A DNA stretch of 51,020 nt from Fibrobacter sp. UBA4309 (lineage in GTDB: Bacteria; Fibrobacterota; Fibrobacteria; Fibrobacterales; Fibrobacteraceae): NCBI RefSeq assembly GCF_002395745.1, contig NZ_DGUN01000014.1:1-51020 (forward strand), given 5' to 3'. The notes beneath the pieces were generated by a model, which was not told the DNA's origin, made no database searches, and was given only the letters and a program-made list of their open reading frames with translations. Positions 39,820 through 48,338 of the stretch are shown piece after piece (position 1 is the stretch's first letter; every line of letters starts with the position of its first letter). Position numbers and translations under genes: made by a program.

Positions 39820-40919
39820 AAAACATAACGAAGAAAAAGAGAATTATGATAACGGCAATCATCCTATCTGTCCTCTTTATTCTAGGAGATGCTGGCGTGT
39901 TGTTCTTCAGTCAGGAAAAGTTCGGGCGCATCCCGCAAGGCGAGCGCCTGGAGCGCATAATGAAATCACCGAATTACAACGGCAAGCAATTCGTAAACGA
40001 AATCGAATCGCCCACGATGACGAGCGAAAAAAGCAAGTTCGCCATCTGGAAAGATTTCATTTTCGAGGACAAGACACAGACCGTTCCCGACACCGCCCTT
40101 AAGGTCATCAAGACAGACTTGAAGTCTCTCCCGATTGAGCGCGATTGGATTGTCTGGTTCGGACATTCTTCTTACCTGATGAATCTGTCGGGGAAGAAGG
40201 TGCTCGTGGATCCGGTGTTTTACCAAGGCTCGCCCGTGAGTTTCGTGAACAAGATGTTCAAGGGAACAGACGTTTACAAACCTGCCGACATGCCGGACAT
40301 TGACTACTTGGTGATTACGCACGACCACTGGGACCACTTGGATTATCAAGTGGTAAAGGAACTGGAGCCGCGCGTGAAAAAGGTGGTGACAGGACTTGGC
40401 GTGGGCGAGCACTTTGAGTACTGGGGCTACCCTGCCCAAAAGCTGGTGGAACTTGACTGGTGGGAATCTGCGGACTTGGAAAACGCGGCCGATGGCGCAA
40501 AGTTCGCAGTGACGGGCACGCCCGCCAGGCATTTTTCGGGGCGCGACCTAAGGCAGAACAAAACGCTATGGTCTTCGTTTGCATTCAAGTCGCCCAAGCG
40601 AACCATCTGGATTGGCGGCGATACCGGCTACGGGCCGCATTTCGCGAAGGTCGGCGAAAAATTCCCGGACATCGATTTGGCAATTCTCGAAAACGGACAG
40701 TACAACAAGGACTGGGCCTACGTCCACACATTGCCGGAGTTCTTGGGCAAGGAGATGACAGAGCTTGATGCCAACCGCTATATGACCGTTCATCATTCCA
40801 AGTTCTGCCTGAGCAAGCATTCGTATTTCGAACCGCTCGAAAATGCAAAGCATGCGGCACAAGAATCGGGCAAGCCCATGCTTATGCCGCAAATGGGCGA
40901 AGTCGTGTATCTAGATTAA
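39816..40919 (+). CDS. membrane-anchored metallo-beta-lactamase-fold hydrolase (UlaG/NAPE-PLD-like)
   Basis: 367 residues. A basic start (MKNITKKKRIMITA) and a hydrophobic helix (about 11-30, IILSVLFILGDAGVLF) anchor it in the membrane with the catalytic domain on the periplasmic side. The metal motif is THDHWDHLD (H-x-H-x-DH, about 170-178). Further ligands are ARHFSGRD, GGDTGYGPHF and VHHSKF. The overall series and residue spacing match the NAPE-PLD/UlaG group that hydrolyses phosphodiester or lactone bonds. ATG 39816 overlaps the CDF stop (ATGA), so the two are translationally coupled, possibly a metal-supply relationship. An upstream in-frame region exists only as overlap with the CDF gene and was discounted. 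Confidence 0.88.
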   Translation: MKNITKKKRIMITAIILSVLFILGDAGVLFFSQEKFGRIPQGERLERIMKSPNYNGKQFVNEIESPTMTSEKSKFAIWKDFIFEDKTQTVPDTALKVIKTDLKSLPIERDWIVWFGHSSYLMNLSGKKVLVDPVFYQGSPVSFVNKMFKGTDVYKPADMPDIDYLVITHDHWDHLDYQVVKELEPRVKKVVTGLGVGEHFEYWGYPAQKLVELDWWESADLENAADGAKFAVTGTPARHFSGRDLRQNKTLWSSFAFKSPKRTIWIGGDTGYGPHFAKVGEKFPDIDLAILENGQYNKDWAYVHTLPEFLGKEMTELDANRYMTVHHSKFCLSKHSYFEPLENAKHAAQESGKPMLMPQMGEVVYLD

Positions 40920-40951
40920 ATCTAAAAAAGTAGAATATGGGGGCCTTGCTT

Positions 40952-41833
40952 CTATTCCCCCAGCACGTGCCGGAGCGTGTCGAGAAAAAGTTCGCCCGCC
41001 CGCGTGAACTGCTGGCCCCGCCGCCAAATGATGTACATGTTGGTGGTGAGTTCGGGCATGAGCGGCCTGAAGCACAGGCGCGAACTGCGGCTCGTATCCA
41101 CCAGTCCGTCGAAAGTGAGCAGGTAGCCCGTGCCCTCTTTGGCAAGCACCGAACCGTTGTACGAAAGATCCAGCCCCACGATTACGTTCAGCTTCGAAAT
41201 ATCGTCGCCGAACCACTTCGGCAAATCCGCCACCATCGCCTGGCGCGACGCCAACAGCGGCTTGTCGAGCAAGTCCTTCGGCTCGATGAAATCCCGCCTG
41301 GCCAAAGGGTCGTCGCGACGCATCACCACGCCCCAGCGGTCCACCGAACGCACCGCAAGGCAGTTGTACTTTTCCAAATCAACGTTGTCTACAACCACCG
41401 CGAAATCGAAAATGCCCTTGTCCAGCTTTTCCAAAGCGCGCTCACTGTCGCCCGAATATAAGTTGTACTTAATCTTCGGATAGTCGTCCCGGAGAATCGC
41501 GATGCACTTCGAAAGAAAGTTCACGTTCCGCGATTCCGCGCAGGCAATGGCGATTTCTCCCACCACCTCGTCTTCCTTCAGCGACTTGAAATCCTGCACC
41601 GTCCTGTCCGCCATCGAAAGGATATCCTCCGCACGCTCCCGCAAGAGTTCCCCCGCAGGCGTGAGCCGAATCGCGTAGTTCGTGCGCTCGAAAAGCTTCT
41701 CGCCCAGTTCCTCCTCCAACTCCTTGAGCTGGCGACTCACCGTCGGCTGCGTCACGCAAAGATTATCCGCCGCGCGCGAGACATTCCCTAACCGCGCCGC
41801 TTCCAGAAAATACCGCAAAACTCGAAGTTCCAT
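40952..41833 (-). CDS. LysR-family transcriptional regulator
   Basis: 293-residue regulator. N-terminal winged HTH at about 1-60 (FLEAARLGNVSRAADNLCVTQPTVSRQLKELEEELGEKLFER) and a LysR substrate-binding domain at about 90-290. It converges with the metallo-hydrolase gene and lies 600 bases from the next gene upstream, so its target is not an obvious neighbour. The effector cannot be named. Codon use resembles the conserved genes, so it is probably core rather than part of the accessory island starting to its right. Confidence 0.92.
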   Translation of the reverse strand: MELRVLRYFLEAARLGNVSRAADNLCVTQPTVSRQLKELEEELGEKLFERTNYAIRLTPAGELLRERAEDILSMADRTVQDFKSLKEDEVVGEIAIACAESRNVNFLSKCIAILRDDYPKIKYNLYSGDSERALEKLDKGIFDFAVVVDNVDLEKYNCLAVRSVDRWGVVMRRDDPLARRDFIEPKDLLDKPLLASRQAMVADLPKWFGDDISKLNVIVGLDLSYNGSVLAKEGTGYLLTFDGLVDTSRSSRLCFRPLMPELTTNMYIIWRRGQQFTRAGELFLDTLRHVLGE

Positions 41834-41944
41834 ACCCGAAAACTAATAAAATTCAAGCCCCGCAGGTATGAATTTGCAAAAATAATGCCCGAAAGGAATA
41901 ACTGATTGATTTGATGGTGGGGGATGTGTCCCCCTGCTTGCAGC

Positions 41945-42014
41945 CTTGCCCTAGTGTCATCCTGAGCGGAGCCCGTAGGGCGAAGTCGAAGGATCCAGAC
42001 CGAACTAGGGCAAG
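41945..42014. repeat. TCATCCTGAG element (copy 5) nested in an 11-base inverted repeat
   Basis: CTTGCCCTAGT (41945-41955) and ACTAGGGCAAG (42004-42014) are perfect inverted repeats flanking the element at 41956-42000, which starts GTCATCCTGAGCGGAGCCCG and ends GTCGAAGGATCCAGAC. Confidence 0.75.
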
Positions 42015-42160
42015 TCTTCCAGCACCCCCTCGCCTAAGGGGCTCCGCCCCCTAAAACCCCCGGCTTGACCAGGGATCTTCTTTCCATACGTCATCCCCGC
42101 GTAGGCGGGGATCTTCCTCTCGCATATTTACTTATATTATCAGTATAAAGAGTTTTGTCT

Positions 42161-42396
42161 CTTGTTCTCAACCTGAAATCGCCAAATTTCAATAACCCGA
42201 GAACAAGGCGAACGCTCACGCATGCATTGGCGGAAGCTCGTGCATCGCTATGCCCATACCCAGATTCTATCTGGGTCTTTGGTGCATTGTGCCCTTTATG
42301 GGGCGTGGGTCGTGCGTTTATCGGGTTAAGGCTTTGGCGAGCCTCAGGTTGGTAAACGTTTCGACTCACGCCTTTTTCTATTGCATTAAAAGCGTG
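42161..42396 (+). ncRNA. candidate structured RNA/5' leader upstream of the methyltransferase gene
   Basis: Perfect stems: CTTGTTCTC / GAGAACAAG (42161-42207) enclosing TGAAAT / ATTTCA; ATGCA / TGCAT (42222-42245); ACCCAGAT / ATCTGGGT with loop TCT (42258-42276); GCCC / GGGC around 42291; and CACGC(C)TTTT / AAAAGCGTG (42367-42396). This density of pairing over a non-coding stretch suggests a structured RNA. It could be an independent RNA or the leader of the defence operon. No known RNA family was recognised. Confidence 0.45.
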
Positions 42397-42416
42397 GATT
42401 GAACGTCAGGGCAAGA

Positions 42417-42443
42417 GGCGTAAACAGGAGCCTTGTTTATGCC
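42417..42443 (+). promoter_or_regulatory. hairpin sequestering the methyltransferase start codon
   Basis: GGCGTAAACA (42417-42426) pairs over ten positions (one G-U) with TGTTTATGCC (42434-42443), leaving loop GGAGCCT. The Shine-Dalgarno GGAG lies in the loop and the ATG (42439-42441) inside the 3' arm, so translation would need the hairpin to open. Confidence 0.65.
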
Positions 42444-45144
42444 GAATGTATCAGAGATTGAATCCCAGGTTGCCGCCCTTGTCGAACGTTATCCTGAGGG
42501 CGTTGACGAATCTTTTATCTACGATTTGATTCTTGCGTATGGTCTCCCCAAGGCTTCAGTTACACGCCTTCAAAATGGAACGCTGAACTTGGCAACTCGG
42601 CCCGGAGAGATTAGTTGGAAGGGCAAACTTCTTTATAAGTCGTTCTTCAAGGGTGAATTAAATATCGGGATAGCTCTTGCAACGGCAAAAAACATCAAGC
42701 ACAAAGAAAGATTTGTCATACTTACCGATGGCGATTTAATTCTTTGTGTTGACACAAAGAATAGCGATACGTTAGAAACATCTTTCAAGGATTTGCCCAA
42801 ACATTATGCGTTCTTCTTGCCGTGGGCGGGTATTGAAAAGACGGAATACATCGACGAAAACCCTGCCGATGTTCGTGCCGCCCGCAAGATGGCAAAACTT
42901 TTTGATGAAATCAGGAAAGATAACGAGAAAACATCAATTTCTCCTCATGATCTGAATCTATTTCTTTCAAGGTTGCTGTTCTGCTTTTTCGCCGAAGATA
43001 CGGGGATATTCACTGACAATCTGTTTGTAAATACTCTTTCGAAATCGACTCACGATGATGGTTCGGATTTGGATGAATTTCTGAGACGTCTCTTTGTTGT
43101 GCTTGATACTCCGGCTGACAAACGAAATGGTTTGCCTGATTATTTGGAAAAGTTCCCTTATGTGAATGGCGGCCTTTTCCGCACACGCATTGAGATTCCG
43201 AAGTTTTCTGCCCATAGCCGCAATAAGATTATTGAATGTGGTGAACTGGATTGGAAGGATATTAATCCCGATATCTTTGGTTCCATGTTCCAAACGGTTA
43301 TTGACGAAGAACAGCGGAGCAATTTAGGACAGCATTATACCAGCGTTCCTAACATCATGAAGGTGATTGAGCCGTTGTTCTTGAATGAGTTGCGGGAAGA
43401 ATTTGAAATTGCGGGATCTAATGTTTCGAGACTGAAAAAATTGCTGATGCGCATACGTGGCATTCGCGTTTTTGATCCGGCTTGCGGTTCGGGAAACTTC
43501 TTGATTATTGCTTACAAGGAATTGCGTAAGCTGGAGATGGATATTCTTTTAAAATTAGGCGAATTAGGCCTTACAGGAATCCATCTTGATCATTTTTATG
43601 GTATTGAAATAGACGATTTTGCTTGTGAAACGGCGAAACTCTCTCTATGGTTGACCGAACACCAGATGAACGTCGAATTTATGAATAAGACTGGAGTCCT
43701 TTGCCCGACGCTCCCCTTGAAAGAAGCGGGACATATTGTCAAAGGAAATGCGTGCCGATTGGAATGGGAAGATGTTTGCCCTAAAAATGAAGGTGATGAA
43801 ATTTTTGTATTGGGGAATCCTCCGTATGATGGATCTCGCAAGCAAACGGAAGAACAAAAGAATGATATGGATTATGTTTTGAGTGATGAACTTAAAACAT
43901 ATAGAGACTTGGACTATATTGCTTGTTGGTTCTATAAAGGTGCAAAGTATATAGAAAAAACTGATTCTAGACTCGGCTTTGTATCTACGAATTCTATTTG
44001 TCAAGGTTTACAGGTATCTCTTTTATGGCCGTATATTTTTGATAAATGTGTTGAAATCTCTTTTTGTCATACAAGTTTCAAATGGACTAATAATGCCCAA
44101 TACAATGCCGGTGTTACTGTTGCGGTAATTGGGTTGGCGAAGAAGAATTCTGAATTGAAATCGATTTATACAGGAACAAGCGTTCATAAAGTAAAGAATA
44201 TTAATGCTTATTTGATAGATGCTTCAAACGTGATTGTAGAAAGACGTAATAAGCCTTTGTCAAATTTTCCGAAAATGGCGTTTGGAAATATGCCGGCTGA
44301 TGGAAATCATCTTATTCTAACCCAAGAAGAATCAAAGAAATTAATCAAAGATTATCCCGATGCGAAACAATTTGTAAAGATACTGATGGGGGCAAAAGAA
44401 TTTATTCGAGGAGAGATTCGGCTTTGTCTTTGGATTCCGTCGTCAAAAAGGATCGAAGCGGAGACGATTCCAGAAATAGCTAATCGAATAGAACAAGTCA
44501 GGAAAGTTAGAAAAGAATCAGCACGTCCGATGTTGGCCCAAACACCACATCTTTTTGCACAAATCACGGCTGAACCGTCTAGTAATCAATTTCTTGTTCC
44601 AAGGGTTTCTTCGGAACGTCGTGATTATGTACCCATTGGGGTTTTTGGAATAGAAACAGTAATATCTGATTCTGCTCAGGTAATTCGTGATGCCGAGCCT
44701 TGGTTGTTCAGCGTTATTAATTCTCGTATGCATATGGTGTGGTTGCGCAATGTGGGTGGTAAAATGAAAACGGATTATCGATATGCAAAGGATTTGGTTT
44801 ACAATACTTTCCCGTTCCCACACATCAACGAAGACCAAAAGAATATTCTTAAGCGAAAAGCTTTTGAGATTATCGGAGCCCGCGAAAATCATCCCGGAAA
44901 GACTCTTGCTGAATTATACAATCCTGAATCAATGCCCGATGATTTAAAAACGGCTCATGAGGCGAATGACCTTGCCATTGAGAAATTGTATCGTGCCAAA
45001 CCATTTTCAAGTGACGAGGAACGTCTTGAATTCTTGTTCAAACTTTATGAACAGATGATTAAGGAAGAACAGGACAAGGAAACGTTTTTTGAAGCTCAAA
45101 AAAAGTCAAGTAAGCGGGCTAAAAAAGGTTTAATCGGAGGCTAA
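42439..45144 (+). CDS. N6-adenine-type DNA methyltransferase, MmeI/type IIG-like
   Basis: 901-residue protein. The N-terminal region (about 1-120) resembles the start of MmeI/BREX-type enzymes (GEISWKGKLLYKSFFKGELNIGIALATAKN), but no intact D...ExK nuclease motif is visible at the usual place. A helical spacer follows (about 150-335). The methyltransferase core has motif I FDPACGSGNFL (about 344-354) and motif IV NPPY (about 459-462). A target-recognition-like region (about 550-780) and an alpha-helical C-terminus complete it. ATG 42439 is chosen because AGGAG lies in the preceding loop. The gene is AT-richer than its neighbours to the left and starts a three-gene operon with a helicase and GIY-YIG nuclease, four bases before the helicase start. 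Best read as the modification subunit of a restriction-like defence system. Confidence 0.88.
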   Translation: MPNVSEIESQVAALVERYPEGVDESFIYDLILAYGLPKASVTRLQNGTLNLATRPGEISWKGKLLYKSFFKGELNIGIALATAKNIKHKERFVILTDGDLILCVDTKNSDTLETSFKDLPKHYAFFLPWAGIEKTEYIDENPADVRAARKMAKLFDEIRKDNEKTSISPHDLNLFLSRLLFCFFAEDTGIFTDNLFVNTLSKSTHDDGSDLDEFLRRLFVVLDTPADKRNGLPDYLEKFPYVNGGLFRTRIEIPKFSAHSRNKIIECGELDWKDINPDIFGSMFQTVIDEEQRSNLGQHYTSVPNIMKVIEPLFLNELREEFEIAGSNVSRLKKLLMRIRGIRVFDPACGSGNFLIIAYKELRKLEMDILLKLGELGLTGIHLDHFYGIEIDDFACETAKLSLWLTEHQMNVEFMNKTGVLCPTLPLKEAGHIVKGNACRLEWEDVCPKNEGDEIFVLGNPPYDGSRKQTEEQKNDMDYVLSDELKTYRDLDYIACWFYKGAKYIEKTDSRLGFVSTNSICQGLQVSLLWPYIFDKCVEISFCHTSFKWTNNAQYNAGVTVAVIGLAKKNSELKSIYTGTSVHKVKNINAYLIDASNVIVERRNKPLSNFPKMAFGNMPADGNHLILTQEESKKLIKDYPDAKQFVKILMGAKEFIRGEIRLCLWIPSSKRIEAETIPEIANRIEQVRKVRKESARPMLAQTPHLFAQITAEPSSNQFLVPRVSSERRDYVPIGVFGIETVISDSAQVIRDAEPWLFSVINSRMHMVWLRNVGGKMKTDYRYAKDLVYNTFPFPHINEDQKNILKRKAFEIIGARENHPGKTLAELYNPESMPDDLKTAHEANDLAIEKLYRAKPFSSDEERLEFLFKLYEQMIKEEQDKETFFEAQKKSSKRAKKGLIGG

Positions 45145-45147
45145 ATT

Positions 45148-47091
45148 ATGCCAGATATTGTTCATTTTGAATATGCACAGACAGGTAATTCCTCTAGAAC
45201 GGATTCTATGGGAATGCGGGAAATGCAGGCGAGGGCCTATGCGGCTCGTGCGGAACAGTATCTTTTGCTTAAGTCGCCTCCGGCATCTGGTAAATCCCGC
45301 GCCCTTATGTTTATTGCTCTTGATAAATTGTATCATCAGGGTCTTAAGAAGGTAATTGTTGCTGTGCCGGAACGTTCCATCGGATCGTCTTTTGCTCCTA
45401 CGGAACTTCGCAAGAACGGATTCTTTGCCGATTGGACTCCTTCTGATGAATATAATTTGTGCACAGCAGGGAGCGATTCTAGCACAGGAAAAGTCGATGC
45501 CTTCAAAAATTTTATGAGGAATGACGACGAAAAAATCCTTATTTGCACCCATGCGACGCTCCGTTTTGCGACAGAGGGCATTTCAGAAAAGGATTTTGAT
45601 GACTGCCTGCTTGCTATAGATGAATTTCATCATGTTTCTGCCGATGAATCTAGCCGCTTGGGCGAGATGCTCCGAGCAGTTATGGCGAAATCTAGTGCGC
45701 ATATTGTCGCCATGACGGGTTCGTATTTCCGTGGCGATTCTGTACCAGTGCTTACTGCAGAAGATGAAGCGAAATTTGCCAAGATTACCTACAATTATTA
45801 TGAGCAATTAAATGGCTATAAGTATCTGAAATCGCTAGGCATCGGGTACAATTTCTATCAAGGAAAATATACCAGTGCCATTATGGAAGTTCTCGATACC
45901 GACAAGAAGACGATTCTCCATATCCCGAATGTGAATTCTGGTGAATCAACGAAGGACAAGCGTTCCGAGGTTGATTTTATCTTAGATAGCATAGGAACTG
46001 TTGAAAAACAGGATTCTGCAACAGGCGTTATTTACGTTCGCCGTAAGGATGGCAAGGTCCTGAAGGTTGCCGACTTGGTTGATGACGAGCCGCGTAACCG
46101 CAATAAGATTGTGGATTATCTGCGGAAAATTGAGAAACCGGACGATATGGACCTGATTATCGCTTTGGGTATGGCAAAGGAAGGCTTTGATTGGCCTTAT
46201 TGCGAACATGCTCTTACTGTAGGTTATCGAGGTTCTTTGACCGAAATTATTCAAATTATCGGGCGATGCACCCGTGATAGCGAAAATAAGACTCACGCCC
46301 AGTTTACAAATTTAATTGCGCAGCCCGAGGCGAAGGACGATGAAGTTGTTGTTGCCGTAAATAATATGCTCAAGGCAATAACGGCTTCACTCTTGATGGA
46401 ACAGGTTCTTGCGCCGCAATGGAATTTTAAGACTAAAGTTTCTGACGATGACGAAGATGAACCGGGAACTATCAAGATAAGGGGCTTTAAGGAACCGACT
46501 TCCAAGCGTGTTAAGGCGATTGTTGAAACAGATCTTGATGATTTGAAGGCAACCATATTGCAGGACAAGACGATGCAAACAGCAATGCCGGGTGCATGTG
46601 ACCCTGAAGTAATCAATAAAGTCATTATCCCCAAAATCATCCGTGCCAAGTATCCAGACTTGAATGATGAAGAAGTTGAAGAACTTCGTGAACAGGTTGT
46701 TGTTGACTCGGTAATTCGTAAAGCGACCATTGAAACGGTAAAGGGGGAGGATGGTGTAGATCGTCGCTTTATAAGGATGGCGAATAAGTTCGTGAATATC
46801 GATGACCTTCACATTGACCTAATTGATTCTATAAATCCATTCCAGGCGGCCTTTGAGGTCCTCTCTAAATCAGTGACGCCTGCTGTGCTGAAAATGATTC
46901 GTGAGACGATTGAATCGACCCGTATTGAAATGACGGATGAAGAGGCTCTTGTTCTTTGGCCGAAAGTTCAGGCTTTTGTTAAACAGAACGGAAAAGAACC
47001 GAACATTGATTCCATGGATTTTAACGAAAGCCGCTTGGCTCAGTGCCTAATTTATCTGCGGAAGAAGAAGAGGGAACGAGATGACCAGTGA
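45148..47091 (+). CDS. DEAD/DEAH-box helicase of a restriction-like module
   Basis: 647-residue SF2 helicase. Walker A is LKSPPASGKSRAL (about 43-50), motif II IDEFHH (about 157-162), motif III TGSYFRG and motif VI QIIGRCTRD (about 368-376). Motifs sit in the RecA-like pair over about 35-420, after which comes an acidic linker (SDDDEDEPG) and a helical region. The C-terminal 46 residues (VLWPKVQAFVKQNGKEPNID...ESRLAQCLIYLRKKK) form a helicase-associated-like module that is also found at the N-terminus of the next protein. No nuclease domain is present. It starts four bases after the methyltransferase stop, with GGAGG before ATG, and overlaps the GIY-YIG gene by 11 bases, so the three proteins are likely made in concert. 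Confidence 0.88.
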   Translation: MPDIVHFEYAQTGNSSRTDSMGMREMQARAYAARAEQYLLLKSPPASGKSRALMFIALDKLYHQGLKKVIVAVPERSIGSSFAPTELRKNGFFADWTPSDEYNLCTAGSDSSTGKVDAFKNFMRNDDEKILICTHATLRFATEGISEKDFDDCLLAIDEFHHVSADESSRLGEMLRAVMAKSSAHIVAMTGSYFRGDSVPVLTAEDEAKFAKITYNYYEQLNGYKYLKSLGIGYNFYQGKYTSAIMEVLDTDKKTILHIPNVNSGESTKDKRSEVDFILDSIGTVEKQDSATGVIYVRRKDGKVLKVADLVDDEPRNRNKIVDYLRKIEKPDDMDLIIALGMAKEGFDWPYCEHALTVGYRGSLTEIIQIIGRCTRDSENKTHAQFTNLIAQPEAKDDEVVVAVNNMLKAITASLLMEQVLAPQWNFKTKVSDDDEDEPGTIKIRGFKEPTSKRVKAIVETDLDDLKATILQDKTMQTAMPGACDPEVINKVIIPKIIRAKYPDLNDEEVEELREQVVVDSVIRKATIETVKGEDGVDRRFIRMANKFVNIDDLHIDLIDSINPFQAAFEVLSKSVTPAVLKMIRETIESTRIEMTDEEALVLWPKVQAFVKQNGKEPNIDSMDFNESRLAQCLIYLRKKKRERDDQ

Positions 47092-48292
47092 TATCCTTGA
47101 TACCATCTTCGCAAATGATCCTGACGGGCTTTTGAATGTAAAGCCTAAAAGTGCGGCTCCAACGGATTATGATCGCATGTTGCAGGAATTGCAAGAAATA
47201 AACGCGTTCTACGAATCTCACGGCAAAGAACCGTCTCCCGATAGCGGCGATATTGGGGAATATCGATTAGCGAGGCGTTTGGAAACGTTTAGAAATGGGG
47301 CGGTAAAGGATAATCAGGCTATATATAATGCCGATGTTTACGGCTTAGTGTCAAAACGTTCTAGCGAGTCAAATAAAGAAATCGTTCCTGCGAGTATTGA
47401 TGATATCTTGGCTGACGATGATTTAGGCCTGTTGGGCGGAGAGTCGTCTATATTCAATTTGCGACCAGCGGTTAAGAAGGCTATCGATCGTGACGAAGCT
47501 GATTTTGTTGCCCAAAGAAAACCTTGTAAAGACTTTGCAAAATATGAACCGCTATTTGTGCGTATACAGCAAGATTTGAAAATTGGGAAAAGAAAACTTG
47601 TTGGTTCAAAACTTTCTGATTTGAAAGCCGGAGGTTATTACATTTACAACGGAGTGCTTTTCTTTGTAGAAAGCATTGAAATTACACAACAAGACGGTGT
47701 GACGCCCGAAGGCAAGCATATCTATAAAAATGGCCGCACTCGTTGCATCTTCGAAAACGGAACTGAAGCCGCACTTCTCAAACGGTCGGTTGAAAAACTG
47801 CTCTACTTGAACGGAAAAACTGTTACGGAAAGCAGTGAAGATGTTGCCAATGAGGTCGAAAATACATTTGGTGGAATAAACGAGAATGACCAGGCGTGCG
47901 GATTCATCTATGTTTGTAAATCGTTGAGTCGTGACCCGAAAATTTCTTGCATTGAAAATTTGTATAAAATTGGATTCTGTACGACTTCTGTTCAGGAACG
48001 CATCAAAAATGCTGAAATGGAGCCGACATATTTGATGGCGCCCGTTAAGCATGTTACGAGTTGGAAATGCTTCAACATGAATCCTCAAAAATTTGAACAG
48101 TTGATTCATAATTTCTTTGGAACCTGCTGTTTGAATGTGGATGTTTTTGATGAGAAGGGGCACCGTCATGTTCCGAAGGAATGGTTTGTCGTTCCGCTCC
48201 CAGTTATAGAACGAGCTGTTGAAATGATAATCACGGGGCAGATCGTCAAATACCGCTACGATGCCAAATTGCAGCAGATAGTAGAACGGTAG
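47081..48292 (+). CDS. GIY-YIG (T5orf172-type) nuclease protein
   Basis: 403-residue protein with the nuclease at its C-terminus. Residues about 278-403 form the T5orf172/GIY-YIG fold: GFIYVCKSLSRDP (GIY strand), LYKIGFCTTSVQERI (YIG strand and catalytic Arg), and FEQLIHNFFG with the metal-binding Glu. Residues 29-73 (INAFYESHGKEPSPDSGDIGEYRLARRLETFRNG) match the helicase C-terminal module. Two short similar peptides, DILDTIFANDPDGLL (4-18) and SIDDILADDDLGLL (about 103-116), flank it and may be docking segments. ATG 47081 lies inside the helicase gene (11-base overlap). It probably supplies the cleavage activity that the methyltransferase lacks. Confidence 0.86.
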   Translation: MTSDILDTIFANDPDGLLNVKPKSAAPTDYDRMLQELQEINAFYESHGKEPSPDSGDIGEYRLARRLETFRNGAVKDNQAIYNADVYGLVSKRSSESNKEIVPASIDDILADDDLGLLGGESSIFNLRPAVKKAIDRDEADFVAQRKPCKDFAKYEPLFVRIQQDLKIGKRKLVGSKLSDLKAGGYYIYNGVLFFVESIEITQQDGVTPEGKHIYKNGRTRCIFENGTEAALLKRSVEKLLYLNGKTVTESSEDVANEVENTFGGINENDQACGFIYVCKSLSRDPKISCIENLYKIGFCTTSVQERIKNAEMEPTYLMAPVKHVTSWKCFNMNPQKFEQLIHNFFGTCCLNVDVFDEKGHRHVPKEWFVVPLPVIERAVEMIITGQIVKYRYDAKLQQIVER

Positions 48293-48338
48293 AAACTCTT
48301 CACCGATTTTCAGAAAACGTTGTACGTGGCGTAATTTT

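Larger units (their letters stand above)
41834..42438. other. 600-base intergenic region, repeats then structured leader
   Basis: Left part (41834-42120): GC-rich repeat debris, including a TCATCCTGAG element and a partial composite palindrome. Right part (42121-42438): a short AT-rich stretch, then about 280 bases with many stable hairpins running directly into the methyltransferase gene. Frames of 60-90 codons exist on both strands there but have no ribosome-binding sites or recognisable domains. Confidence 0.7.

Noticed and set aside
42091..42369. 92-codon minus-strand frame ahead of the defence operon
   Set aside because: Low-complexity composition, no ribosome-binding site or homology; the DNA is better explained as hairpin-rich non-coding sequence.
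42360..42405. AGCGTGGATTGAAC resembles the end of type I-C CRISPR repeats
   Set aside because: Only one copy, no regular spacing and no cas genes; it is part of a hairpin in the operon leader.
42439..45144. BREX pglX
   Set aside because: The methyltransferase resembles PglX in general layout, but brxC, pglZ and brxL are absent and partners are different.
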